The notes below the pieces were generated by a model. The model made no database searches. It saw only the letters and a program-made list of their open reading frames with translations, and was not told the origin of the DNA. A DNA stretch of 7,623 nucleotides, taken from assembly GCA_946478675.1 (NCBI GenBank), contig CAMLEF010000227.1, positions 1 through 7,623 of the forward strand. Reading direction: 5' to 3'. The stretch is from an uncultured Flavobacteriales bacterium. Lineage in GTDB: Bacteria; Bacteroidota; Bacteroidia; Palsa-965. Position 1 is the stretch's first letter. Each line of letters opens with the position of its first letter. Below, piece by piece: positions 1 to 5,689 of the stretch. The translations under genes and the position numbers were made by a program.

Positions 1-1590
1 GCGATGGGCGGTGTCGTCAATATTCTCGAAGAGAAACCCGCGCCGGTCGATTCGACGAAGGCTGATGTTTCGACGCGTTTGTTCAGCAACACGTATGGCG
101 TTGGTCTCGATGCGGGTGTGCGCGGCGCGAAGACGAATCATTCCTGGCGCATTCGCCTCGGCGCAGAATCGCAGGCGGATTACGGCGACGGCAACAACAA
201 ACGCATTCTCAATTCACGCTTCGACGGCTACGTTGGAAAAGCAACGTACAGCTTCACAAAGAATAAATGGTCGAGCGTGAACAATTACGTTTTTTCGAAA
301 AGCGATTTCGGTTTCATCATGGATACGTCGAGCGCATTGACTGTCGACGATCGCTTCTCGCGCAACCTTTACCTGCGACCGCATCACACGGTTTTCATCA
401 ACCTTTTTACTTCGCAGAACACGTTCTTCACGAACAGCGGTGATATTTTCCGTGTGGTGATCGGCGGGCACATCAATCGCCGCATGGAGAACGAAGGCGG
501 CTCCGGCATCAGCCTCGACATGCAGCTGATCACCGCGGCGCTACATGCGCAATACGAACACGCGTTCAATGAAAACTGGACGATGACCAGCGGACTGCAG
601 ACGCAATACCAGGACAACACCAACTTCGGCGTGCGCATTATCGTTCCGGATGCGAAACTGGCGGAAGGTTCGCTGTATGCGTACCTGCGCGGCACCGGCG
701 AACGCGCGACACTGGAAGCGGGACTGCGCGGCGATCTGCGGCACCTCCAGACGTTCTCCACCGGCACGCTCGACTCCGGCCGTTACGCGATTCCGCTGGT
801 GAACAAACTTTACCCCGCGATCAACGGTTCGGTCGGCGCTTCCATCAAAATCATCAATAACCTTCGTTTCAAAGGGAACATCACGAGCGGCTATCGTACG
901 CCGAACCTCGCGGAGCTTTCTTCGAACGGCGTGCACGAAGGAACGTTGCGTTATGAAGTCGGAGATGCCGGCATGCGCATCGAGCAGAATGTTTGCATGG
1001 AAGCCGGGTTCGCTTACGAGACGAAACAGCTGAGCATTTCGGTAACGGCGTACAACAACCGTTTCCTGCATTACATCTATTTACAACCGACGAACGAAGA
1101 TTATTACGGCTTCCGCGTGTATCGTTATTTGCAAACGAACGCCACCCTGCGCGGCGGTGAAGCAACGCTGGACTGGTCGCCGGAGAAACTGGAGTGGCTG
1201 AATGTTGCGGTCGCCTACATGATGATCCGCGCCACGACGGACGAAGGCCATTACCTGCCGTTCATTCCTGCCGACCGAATCGACGGTTCGATGAAATTCG
1301 AATTGGGCGAGCACGGCAAGTGGCAGGATATTTATTTGCGTACGGGCGGACAATATTATTTCCCGCAAAATCATCCGGCGCAGTTCGAATCACCGACGAG
1401 CGACTACCTTTTGCTGGACGCAGGGTTGGGCACTACGGTCCGGTTGCAGCGCGGTCATTCGATGGACATTGATATTGCCTGCAACAACCTGCTGAACAAA
1501 ACTTATTACGATCATCTTTCCCGTTTCAAAGAATTCGGGATCTACAACATCGGGCGGAACATCTGCCTGAATTTTAAATACGCCTGGTAA
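1..1590 (+). CDS. TonB-dependent outer-membrane receptor, 5' truncated by window edge
   Basis: The reading frame is open from base 1 and ends at TAA 1588-1590, so the true start lies upstream. The ATG at 4 is internal: the first residues (AMGGVVNIL) are the typical end of a TonB plug domain, as in 'GAxGGVVNI'. The signal peptide, TonB box and most of the plug are therefore missing, and the 528 residues seen are essentially the 22-stranded barrel. Counting from that Met, residues 297-330 carry the barrel motif GYRTPNLAELSSNGVHEGT...YEVGD, which resembles receptors of the ZnuD-like subgroup. Residues 493-520 hold NNLLNKTYYDHLSR and the GIYNIGRNI end motif, and the last residue is aromatic (W), as expected for barrel assembly. 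The family imports scarce ligands such as siderophores, metals or cobalamin using TonB energy. I see no His-rich loop, so zinc is not supported and the substrate is unknown. It is probably cotranscribed with the lipoprotein 12 bp downstream. Confidence 0.93.
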   Translation, partial: AMGGVVNILEEKPAPVDSTKADVSTRLFSNTYGVGLDAGVRGAKTNHSWRIRLGAESQADYGDGNNKRILNSRFDGYVGKATYSFTKNKWSSVNNYVFSKSDFGFIMDTSSALTVDDRFSRNLYLRPHHTVFINLFTSQNTFFTNSGDIFRVVIGGHINRRMENEGGSGISLDMQLITAALHAQYEHAFNENWTMTSGLQTQYQDNTNFGVRIIVPDAKLAEGSLYAYLRGTGERATLEAGLRGDLRHLQTFSTGTLDSGRYAIPLVNKLYPAINGSVGASIKIINNLRFKGNITSGYRTPNLAELSSNGVHEGTLRYEVGDAGMRIEQNVCMEAGFAYETKQLSISVTAYNNRFLHYIYLQPTNEDYYGFRVYRYLQTNATLRGGEATLDWSPEKLEWLNVAVAYMMIRATTDEGHYLPFIPADRIDGSMKFELGEHGKWQDIYLRTGGQYYFPQNHPAQFESPTSDYLLLDAGLGTTVRLQRGHSMDIDIACNNLLNKTYYDHLSRFKEFGIYNIGRNICLNFKYAW

Positions 1591-1602
1591 AACCACCGAA
1601 CC

Positions 1603-2007
1603 ATGAAAAAGTATCTTTTCCTTTTCCTCATCGCTGTGATCGGCATGGCTGCTTCCTGCAAAAAAGAAACAGACGCGCACATCCCGCCGGACCTTTCTTT
1701 CAAAACCGGCAGCAACTACACTTCCGGCGACCGCTCCATCACACAAGGCGACAGCATCCTCGTCGGCGTCGTCATCACGAAAAAAGAAGACGATCTCCGC
1801 ACGCTGAACATTTCCTACGCCTATGACGGCGCGTCTTCCACCACGACGTTCTACAATTACGTCATGACGACGGCCGAGTACGGCAGTTACAGCCACGATT
1901 TCCGGATCCGCACGCGCAACCAGGCCGGCACGGAGAAATGGGTATTCACGGTAACGGACAGAGACGGCAACCTGGCGCAGAAGTCGATTACATTGACGGT
2001 TCAGTAG
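1603..2007 (+). CDS. Small Bacteroidota-type lipoprotein with Ig-like C-terminal region
   Basis: This 134-residue protein starts with a short lysine-positive, hydrophobic signal peptide (MKKYLFLFLIAVIGMAASC). The lipobox MAASC makes Cys19 the likely lipidated residue, followed by KKETD. The mature part (about 30-134) looks beta-rich. It contains FKTGSNYTSGD (33-43), then a TL-xISYAYDG strand region, and ends in AGTEKWVFTVTDRDGN with a final SITLTV strand. From memory, this layout matches a recurrent Ig-like domain in Bacteroidota lipoproteins, usually of unknown function. The gene begins 12 bp after the receptor stop with no promoter between them, and a strong terminator follows, so the two are probably one transcript. 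By analogy with other receptor-lipoprotein pairs it may sit in the outer membrane and assist ligand capture, but that is inference. Start ATG 1603 is the only one giving a signal peptide. Confidence 0.88.
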   Translation: MKKYLFLFLIAVIGMAASCKKETDAHIPPDLSFKTGSNYTSGDRSITQGDSILVGVVITKKEDDLRTLNISYAYDGASSTTTFYNYVMTTAEYGSYSHDFRIRTRNQAGTEKWVFTVTDRDGNLAQKSITLTVQ

Positions 2008-2017
2008 TTTCAATTTG

Positions 2018-2085
2018 ACCACTTAAGACACAAAGAGCACATAAGTCTAAAGTGCTCTTAAGTGTCTTAAGTGGTTTCTTTTTAT
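2018..2085 (+). terminator. Rho-independent terminator after the lipoprotein gene
   Basis: A long inverted repeat starts 10 bp after the lipoprotein stop. The left arm is 2018-2040 and the right arm 2052-2075, with an 11-nt loop. The outer 14 bp (ACCACTTAAGACAC against GTGTCTTAAGTGGT) and the inner 7 bp (AGAGCAC against GTGCTCT) pair perfectly, separated by a 2/3-nt internal bulge. A T-rich run (TTTCTTTTTA) follows directly on the plus strand. The opposite strand lacks a comparable T-run, so it should act mainly on the plus strand. The T-tract overlaps the TAA stop of the convergent GxxExxY gene. The arm sequence resembles 'CCACTTAAGACAC' type dispersed intergenic repeats, so the terminator may derive from one. 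Confidence 0.88.
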
Positions 2086-2486
2086 TCTGGGAGATTCCGG
2101 AAGTACTCGTTTACTAACACCTTCAGCCCTGAATGCACGAGATTATCCGAACAAAAATTGATCAGCAATCCCTTCGGACGGCGAAGTAATCTCATGTAAG
2201 TAAGCAGTTGTGCGCTATGCACCGGGTGTATCTTTTCTACTGCTTTCAGTTCAATTACGATATCACCCACCAGCAGATCGCAGCGCAGGTCCGCATCCAG
2301 TGAATAGCCTTTGTATTCAATATGCACGGGCAATTCCGTCATCACTTCAAATCCGCGATCTTCCAATTCCCGCTGGAAGCATTTCTGATATACGCTTTCG
2401 AGCAATCCCGGACCAAGTTCGCGATGCACATCTACCGCAGCGCCGACAATTTCATATTGTAACTGGTTCAATTCTTTCTTTGTCAT
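2082..2486 (-). CDS. GxxExxY family protein (PD-(D/E)XK-like fold)
   Basis: This is a 134-residue protein of the GxxExxY family (PDDEXK_3). The name-giving motif is G27-L-L-E30-S-V-Y33 within GPGLLESVYQKCF, preceded by the usual VDVHRELGPG helix-turn. A nuclease-like core is visible: D70 in CDLLV, then E79-L-K81 in IVIELKAVEKI, giving the D-x(8)-E-x-K spacing. HSAQLLTYMRLL follows, then the GLLINF strand typical of the family. Length is normal and the protein appears complete. The role is unknown; the family is widespread in Bacteroidota, Cyanobacteria and uncultured genomes, often in several copies, and activity on nucleic acid is only inferred from the fold. ATG 2486 is preceded in frame by TGA five codons upstream, so no earlier start exists. 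It lies 25 bp after the DUF2851 stop and is probably cotranscribed. Confidence 0.93.
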   Translation of the reverse strand: MTKKELNQLQYEIVGAAVDVHRELGPGLLESVYQKCFQRELEDRGFEVMTELPVHIEYKGYSLDADLRCDLLVGDIVIELKAVEKIHPVHSAQLLTYMRLLRRPKGLLINFCSDNLVHSGLKVLVNEYFRNLPE

Positions 2487-2511
2487 CGTTTCAAAATATC
2501 AAAGTTCATTT

Positions 2512-3786
2512 TCATTTCTCCAGCAACCGCATGCCGATGTCGCATTGCAGGCATTTCTTCTTCTGGCAATAATTTCCCGTCAGCTCCAGCAGCGCCTGGC
2601 TTTCCCCTGCCGTCACCGCTATCACGCCGCGCTCATTCCACTCGCGCGTGATCTTGTTCGATTCGGCGGAAAGCTCTTCCAGCAAACGCAGCGCTTCTTC
2701 CTGCACCAGCAGGTTGCCTTTCTCTTTTCCCCAGAGAAACTTGAACGGCACGATCGTGTTGATCACCACCGCTTCTACCGCCTGCGCGCCGAGGCGTTTC
2801 GTGCGCGGGATGGAAAGTTTCCCGAAGCGGTAGTGCGTCGTCCAGTAGCCGGAGGCGGGAACATCGAGCAGCTTGCGCAATTCCTGCTGCGGCAGGTTTT
2901 CTTCGATGCAGATGCTGAACAACCGCGGGTGACGGCACAGCAGCTCCGCCAATTGCGAAATACGCAGCGTCGGAAAATTCACCGGGCGTAAGCGCAGGAA
3001 CTTCCACCGTTGCGCTGCCATCGGACGAATGTGATACTTATGCTGCAGGTGCACGTACTCGCGCGTGAGTTGCTTCACGTACGAATCGATCTGCTTCTCC
3101 GGCAGCAATCCCGACTGACCGAAGAGCAACGCTTCCGTCTGCAAACGATTCTCGCCCTGGCGTCCCACGATTTTCAGCGGAGCGGCGGCAGCGAGCCACT
3201 GGAACGGTTCCGCGTTCACCTTCATGCCGAACTGTCGCGCGAGATGGCGGTAGAACGTTTCTTCCCAATCCCAGCCGCTGTTCGCAAGCTCCATCTGCAG
3301 CAGCCGCACTTTTCGCTCGAGGCGCTCCACCATCAATCGAGAAAGCCAGTTGGTGACGAGGATCTGCGGAATGCCGGAGAGTTGATTGGAGCAAGGCACC
3401 GGCGTCTTGTCGGAACACAGGCGCAGATACCGCACGTAGCTCTCGCGATCAATGCGCGGACGCAGCTCGAAAGTCGGCAACGTCACACCGTGCTGCGTGA
3501 CGGCCGGCGCATCCGCATCGTGCACGACGTGAAGAATGACGGAATTATAAGCGGCGTCTTCCTGGTGGCGATGTCTGTTCCAGTCGGAAGCCTTCACATG
3601 AATTTCAACATTGCCCGACCAGAGCTGTCCGCCGATCTTCAGCTTCGCGTTAAAAAAGTCGGGGCCGCTGTCGCGGTTGTAATCGCCCGGATAAATAATC
3701 TCTACGGATTCGCCTTCGGTCGTTTGCAGCGAAGTGCGGTCGAATTGTTTGGTCTTCCAAACGTAATGGAGGTACGCTTCTTTCAT
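2512..3786 (-). CDS. DUF2851 family protein
   Basis: This 424-residue protein matches the uncharacterised DUF2851 family along its whole length. N-terminal signatures are MKEAYLHYVWK, then YNRDSGPDFFNAKLKI (36-51), then GNVEIHVKASDW (58-69), then HRHQEDAAYNSVILHVVHD (72-90). Mid and C-terminal signatures are RPVNFPTLRISQLAELL (267-283), YWTTHYRFGK (314-323), VINTIVPFKFLWG (341-353), and the closing Cys motif C407-x4-C-L-Q-C415 followed by DIG. The last could bind a metal, though this is untested. D43 and E61-x-H-x-K65 loosely recall nuclease active sites, which is speculation. No signal peptide or membrane segment is visible, so it is probably cytoplasmic. ATG 3786 begins at the family's usual N-terminus. 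It heads a likely two-gene unit with the GxxExxY gene, from a divergent promoter region. Confidence 0.93.
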   Translation of the reverse strand: MKEAYLHYVWKTKQFDRTSLQTTEGESVEIIYPGDYNRDSGPDFFNAKLKIGGQLWSGNVEIHVKASDWNRHRHQEDAAYNSVILHVVHDADAPAVTQHGVTLPTFELRPRIDRESYVRYLRLCSDKTPVPCSNQLSGIPQILVTNWLSRLMVERLERKVRLLQMELANSGWDWEETFYRHLARQFGMKVNAEPFQWLAAAAPLKIVGRQGENRLQTEALLFGQSGLLPEKQIDSYVKQLTREYVHLQHKYHIRPMAAQRWKFLRLRPVNFPTLRISQLAELLCRHPRLFSICIEENLPQQELRKLLDVPASGYWTTHYRFGKLSIPRTKRLGAQAVEAVVINTIVPFKFLWGKEKGNLLVQEEALRLLEELSAESNKITREWNERGVIAVTAGESQALLELTGNYCQKKKCLQCDIGMRLLEK

Positions 3787-3823
3787 ATCAGCACAATTAA
3801 AAAGTGAAACAAAAAATGAACGG

Positions 3824-3831
3824 CGAAAGTA
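3824..3831 (-). promoter_or_regulatory. Possible Bacteroidota -7 promoter box for the DUF2851 gene
   Basis: Read on the minus strand this is TACTTTCG, a near match to the Bacteroidota -7 consensus TAnnTTTG. It would start transcription about 33 nt before ATG 3786. A -33 TTG candidate at 3857-3859 is spaced 25 nt away, which is longer than ideal, so the call rests mainly on the -7 box and its position. Confidence 0.4.
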
Positions 3832-3860
3832 ATAGCAGGAAACAGTTACTAAAAGACAAC

Positions 3861-3885
3861 AAACGTTTACAAACGGATATAAACG
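3861..3885 (+). repeat. Three AAACG direct repeats phased at 10 bp; possible operator
   Basis: AAACG occurs at 3861, 3871 and 3881, spaced exactly one helical turn apart. The first copy lies inside the perfect 8-bp palindrome AAACGTTT (3861-3868). CGTTT-AC-AAACG (3864-3875) is a second inverted repeat. The cluster sits between two divergent genes and covers the proposed -33 position of the plus-strand promoter. That would suit cooperative binding of a regulator on one DNA face. No regulator is encoded in the window, so function is inferred from position only. Confidence 0.45.
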
Positions 3886-3896
3886 CTTGTACTTTG
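3866..3896 (+). promoter_or_regulatory. Possible promoter for the 3933 two-gene unit
   Basis: TACTTTG at 3890-3896 is close to the Bacteroidota -7 box (TAnnTTTG with one base less). TTTA at 3866-3869 lies 20 nt upstream, at the usual -33 distance, and is one base off TTTG. A start near 3900-3903 would leave a leader of about 30 nt before ATG 3933. The AAACG repeats overlap it. Confidence 0.42.
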
Positions 3897-3932
3897 TTTT
3901 AGTAGATTCATAAAAGTGTAAATCGTTTCAGC

Positions 3933-4298
3933 ATGATCTTAGAAACCATCATCAGCACAGCAGCCGGGCTCGCAGGAGCGGCAATTGGCGGCGTATTGAG
4001 CTACGTTACGCAGAAGCAACAATTCCGGAATGAATTGCTGCGCATCCGCGAAGAGCACAAAGCGGAATTCCAGGCGGAGCAAACGGCGTTGCATTTTCTT
4101 CGTCATGCGACGCACATCGAACGCTCGTTTGAAACGCTGCGAAAATATTTAGGAGGATTCGAAGATGACGAACTGCGGAAAATTCTCGTTCGCGCAGGAG
4201 CGATACGCACGTTCCGCGAAGACGGCAGCGAATGGTGGCGGTTGCTGGACCGGATGGATGAATATATCGAACGGAAAAAGGCGAAAAATGAAGCATAA
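3933..4298 (+). CDS. Uncharacterised membrane-anchored coiled-coil protein
   Basis: This 121-residue protein has three visible parts. Residues 1-25 form one hydrophobic, small-residue-rich segment (AAGLAGAAIGGVLSYV, with G12, G15, G19 and G20), likely a membrane helix that packs or oligomerises. Residues 27-52 are charged and heptad-like (QKQQFRNELLRIREEHKAEF), likely coiled coil facing the cytoplasm. Residues 64-113 are a compact soluble part containing LRKYLGGFEDDELRKILVRAGAIR and then GSEWWRLLDRMDEYIERKK. From memory, 'GFEDDELRxxLVRAGA(I/V)R' recurs in short hypothetical proteins of several phyla, but I know of no assigned function. There is no lipobox. It overlaps the next gene by 11 bp (4288-4298), which suggests translational coupling, and it starts from its own promoter region. 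No toxin or nuclease motif is seen. Confidence 0.72.
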   Translation: MILETIISTAAGLAGAAIGGVLSYVTQKQQFRNELLRIREEHKAEFQAEQTALHFLRHATHIERSFETLRKYLGGFEDDELRKILVRAGAIRTFREDGSEWWRLLDRMDEYIERKKAKNEA

Positions 4299-4548
4299 GC
4301 CATTCCGCATCATACGACAGATTGATGTTTTCGACGTCATCACAGAAAAACTGGTGGATGAATTTCCACTCAACAGTTTCGACCTGGACGAGATCAAAAC
4401 GCTGATTACTGCGAATGAAAACGATCCGTTACTCTACGATGGATATTTAATTGAAGGGAAACTACAGCAATACTTCGAAGCACAAGGATTTGTCTTCGAC
4501 AGGGTAAAACACGTTTACTATCTTGCCTGTTACCAGGATAATTCCTAG
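4288..4548 (+). CDS. Small uncharacterised soluble protein, DUF7683-like
   Basis: The preferred product has 86 residues and starts at ATG 4288 ([22 protein letters not shown]). A longer in-frame ATG at 4165 exists, but the extra 41 residues are only the preceding gene read in another frame, so I reject it. The purine run GGAAAAAGGCGAAAA lies just before 4288. The protein is acidic and soluble with no signal or membrane helix. It has an early strand ([19 protein letters not shown]), a helix (DLDEIKTLI), the segment [11 protein letters not shown] (45-55), and a final helix and strand ([14 protein letters not shown]). This arrangement reminds me of the short DUF7683-type proteins, an uncharacterised group sometimes found near polymorphic toxins as immunity-like proteins; that assignment is from memory and weak. 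It overlaps the upstream gene by 11 bp, implying a joint role, and its TAG stop overlaps the pyrF stop. Confidence 0.68.
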   Translation: MKHKPFRIIRQIDVFDVITEKLVDEFPLNSFDLDEIKTLITANENDPLLYDGYLIEGKLQQYFEAQGFVFDRVKHVYYLACYQDNS

Positions 4549-5375
4549 CCCAGCAGCGTCGCCATCTCCTGCTGGATCTTCAGCGCTTCTTCCCTCGCCT
4601 TCTCCGCAAAATCTTTTCCGTTCGAAGCGTAAAGAATCGAACGCGACGCATTCACGAGCAGGCCGCAATCTTTGTTCATGCCGTACTTCGCCACGTCACT
4701 GAGACTTCCGCCCTGCGCGCCGACGCCCGGCACCAGCAGGAAATGATCGGGAACGATCTTGCGCACCGTCACGAGATGATCCGCCTGCGTTGCGCCGACG
4801 ACGTACATCATGTTCTCCGGCGTGCCCCACTCCTGCGAGATCGTCAGCACTTCTTCGAACAGTTTCGTTTTGGTTTCGCTGCGCCCCTGCGGCAATTCAT
4901 AAACGTTCAGCATCTGCAGATCTTTCGCGCCTTCATTGCTCGTGAGCGCCAGCAGGATCACCCATTTGCCTTCGTAGGTGAGAAACGGCTTCACGGAATC
5001 GCTGCCCATGTACGGCGCAACGGTTACCGAATCGAAACCGTAATGCTGAAAAAAAGAACGCGCATACATCGACGACGTATTCCCGATATCACCGCGTTTC
5101 GCATCGGCGATCGTGAAACAATCCTGCGGGATGATCTTCACCGTTTTCTCGAGGCTCTGCAATCCTTTTACGCCATCAGCTTCATAAAACGCCAGGTTCG
5201 GCTTGTACGCCACGCAGAGATCGTGCGTCGCTTCGATGATCTGTCGGTTGAATTCGTACACCGGGTCTTCATGATCCAACAAATGCTTCGGAAGTTTGGT
5301 GCTGTCGGTGTCGAGGCCGATGCAAAGAAAACTTTTCTTGCGACGAATCTGCTCAATGATCTGCTGACGGTTCAT
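4545..5375 (-). CDS. pyrF: Orotidine 5'-phosphate decarboxylase
   Basis: PyrF converts orotidine monophosphate to UMP with loss of CO2, the last step of de novo pyrimidine synthesis, in the cytoplasm. At 276 residues it fits the longer type-2 bacterial family rather than the roughly 230-240-residue enterobacterial form. Visible motifs are FLCIGLDTD (16-24), KPN at 58-60, and the catalytic block [10 protein letters not shown] (91-100) with D91, K93 and D96. Further motifs are [14 protein letters not shown] (118-131), the phosphate-binding loop [10 protein letters not shown] (214-223), and [10 protein letters not shown] (241-250) with R245. All key residues are intact. ATG 5375 matches the usual N-terminus ([10 protein letters not shown]) and no in-frame alternative fits. 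It stands alone, with its stop overlapping the convergent 86-residue gene and a repeat-rich spacer upstream. A -7 box lies almost on the start codon. Confidence 0.97.
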   Translation of the reverse strand: MNRQQIIEQIRRKKSFLCIGLDTDSTKLPKHLLDHEDPVYEFNRQIIEATHDLCVAYKPNLAFYEADGVKGLQSLEKTVKIIPQDCFTIADAKRGDIGNTSSMYARSFFQHYGFDSVTVAPYMGSDSVKPFLTYEGKWVILLALTSNEGAKDLQMLNVYELPQGRSETKTKLFEEVLTISQEWGTPENMMYVVGATQADHLVTVRKIVPDHFLLVPGVGAQGGSLSDVAKYGMNKDCGLLVNASRSILYASNGKDFAEKAREEALKIQQEMATLLG

Positions 5376-5379
5376 GCGG

Positions 5380-5387
5380 CAAAAATA
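5380..5387 (-). promoter_or_regulatory. -7 promoter box immediately upstream of pyrF
   Basis: On the minus strand this reads TATTTTTG, an exact fit to TAnnTTTG, ending 4 bp before ATG 5375. If used, transcription would start at or within a few bases of the start codon, giving a leaderless or nearly leaderless mRNA. No clear TTTG -33 element is seen at 19-21 nt upstream, which lowers confidence. Confidence 0.45.
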
Positions 5388-5400
5388 GGCAATAGCCGCT

Positions 5401-5425
5401 GATTACGCAGATGAACGCAGATTGC
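5401..5425. repeat. ACGCAGAT dispersed-repeat-like motif
   Basis: GATTACGCAGAT followed by GAACGCAGATTGCG contains ACGCAGAT twice, 10 bp apart (5405 and 5415). This resembles 'GATTACGCAGATGAACGCAGATT'-type intergenic repeats that I recall from many environmental bacterial genomes. It lies between the pyrF promoter box and the GC-rich repeat units and has no coding potential that I can support. Confidence 0.5.
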
Positions 5426-5426
5426 G

Positions 5427-5480
5427 TGACGAAAGGTCGGGTGTCAACACCCGACCCGCCGGGCGCGTTGCTTCCGCCGT
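5427..5480. repeat. Repeat unit 1: TGACGAAA, palindrome, CCCGCCGGG core
   Basis: This is the most intact unit of a three-copy intergenic repeat. It starts with TGACGAAA (5427-5434). A palindrome at 5435-5456 follows, with perfect 10-bp arms GGTCGGGTGT and ACACCCGACC around CA. Next is CCCGCCGGG (5455-5463), then GCGTTGCTTCCGCCGTGA. The palindrome could form a stable hairpin in RNA from either strand. It may be a REP- or MITE-like dispersed element; no transposase or terminal repeats are present. Confidence 0.65.
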
Positions 5481-5523
5481 GAATTGTCAGCGACAGCTGC
5501 TGCAAATGCGATGTTTCACTCTG

Positions 5524-5556
5524 CCCGCCGGGCGCGTTTGTTTCCGGCTGACGAAA
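5524..5556. repeat. Repeat unit 2: partial, palindrome missing
   Basis: This copy has CCCGCCGGG (5524-5532), then GCGTTTGTTTCCGGC and TGACGAAA (5549-5556). It lacks the GGTCGGGTGT palindrome found in units 1 and 3, so it is a partial copy. Its CCCGCCGGG lies 69 bp after that of unit 1 and 77 bp before that of unit 3. Confidence 0.6.
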
Positions 5557-5572
5557 CCTTGAGGAATGACAA

Positions 5573-5630
5573 TGACGAAAGGTCGGGTGTTACCACGCGA
5601 CCCGCCGGGTCACATTTGTTTCCGGCTGGC
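5573..5630. repeat. Repeat unit 3: degenerate palindrome copy
   Basis: This copy has TGACGAAA (5573-5580), then a degraded palindrome at 5581-5602 (GGTCGGGTG against CACGCGACC, one mismatch in nine). CCCGCCGGG (5601-5609) and ATTTGTTTCCGGCTGG follow. The order of parts is the same as in unit 1, while the tail is closer to unit 2. Just before it, GAGGAATGACAATGACG recalls another widespread intergenic repeat style. Confidence 0.6.
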
Positions 5631-5632
5631 AC

Positions 5633-5679
5633 AAAAAAATCGCGGATGACATTGCTGTGCATCCGCGATCAAAAAAAAA
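5633..5679 (-). terminator. Rho-independent terminator of the efflux permease gene
   Basis: A perfect 10-bp stem (ATCGCGGATG 5639-5648, CATCCGCGAT 5660-5669) with an 11-nt loop lies 21 bp after the permease stop on the minus strand. It is followed there by seven T (5633-5639), two of which border the stem. A further nine-T run precedes the stem on the minus strand (5671-5679). The plus strand shows only A-tracts, so it acts on the minus strand and closes the efflux operon. Confidence 0.92.
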
Positions 5680-5689
5680 TGAGCGTTAC

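Noticed and set aside
1390..2022. 210-codon minus-strand frame spanning the receptor end and lipoprotein
   Set aside because: It crosses two genes with clear signatures (barrel end motif, lipobox) on the plus strand and has no motif of its own.
2491..2500. Possible internal promoter (TATTTTG on the minus strand) before the GxxExxY gene
   Set aside because: It is one base short of the consensus, has no supporting -33 element that I can place, and lies only a few bases before the ATG in an AT-rich 25-bp gap.
3010..3807. 265-codon open frame on the plus strand opposite the DUF2851 gene
   Set aside because: The minus-strand DUF2851 protein has clear family motifs along this stretch; the antisense product shows no motif and is rich in Arg, His and Leu, as expected for a shadow of GC-rich coding sequence.
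4165..4287. 41-residue N-terminal extension of the 86-residue protein from ATG 4165
   Set aside because: The extension is the out-of-frame reading of the upstream gene, has a composition unlike the rest, and would require a 134-bp overlap.
4743..5402. 219-codon open frame opposite pyrF
   Set aside because: The pyrF catalytic motifs are intact on the other strand; the antisense product has no recognisable feature.
5427..5630. CRISPR-like array
   Set aside because: The three units have unequal spacing (69 and 77 bp), differ in content, and neither the repeats nor the intervals have uniform lengths; no cas genes are near.
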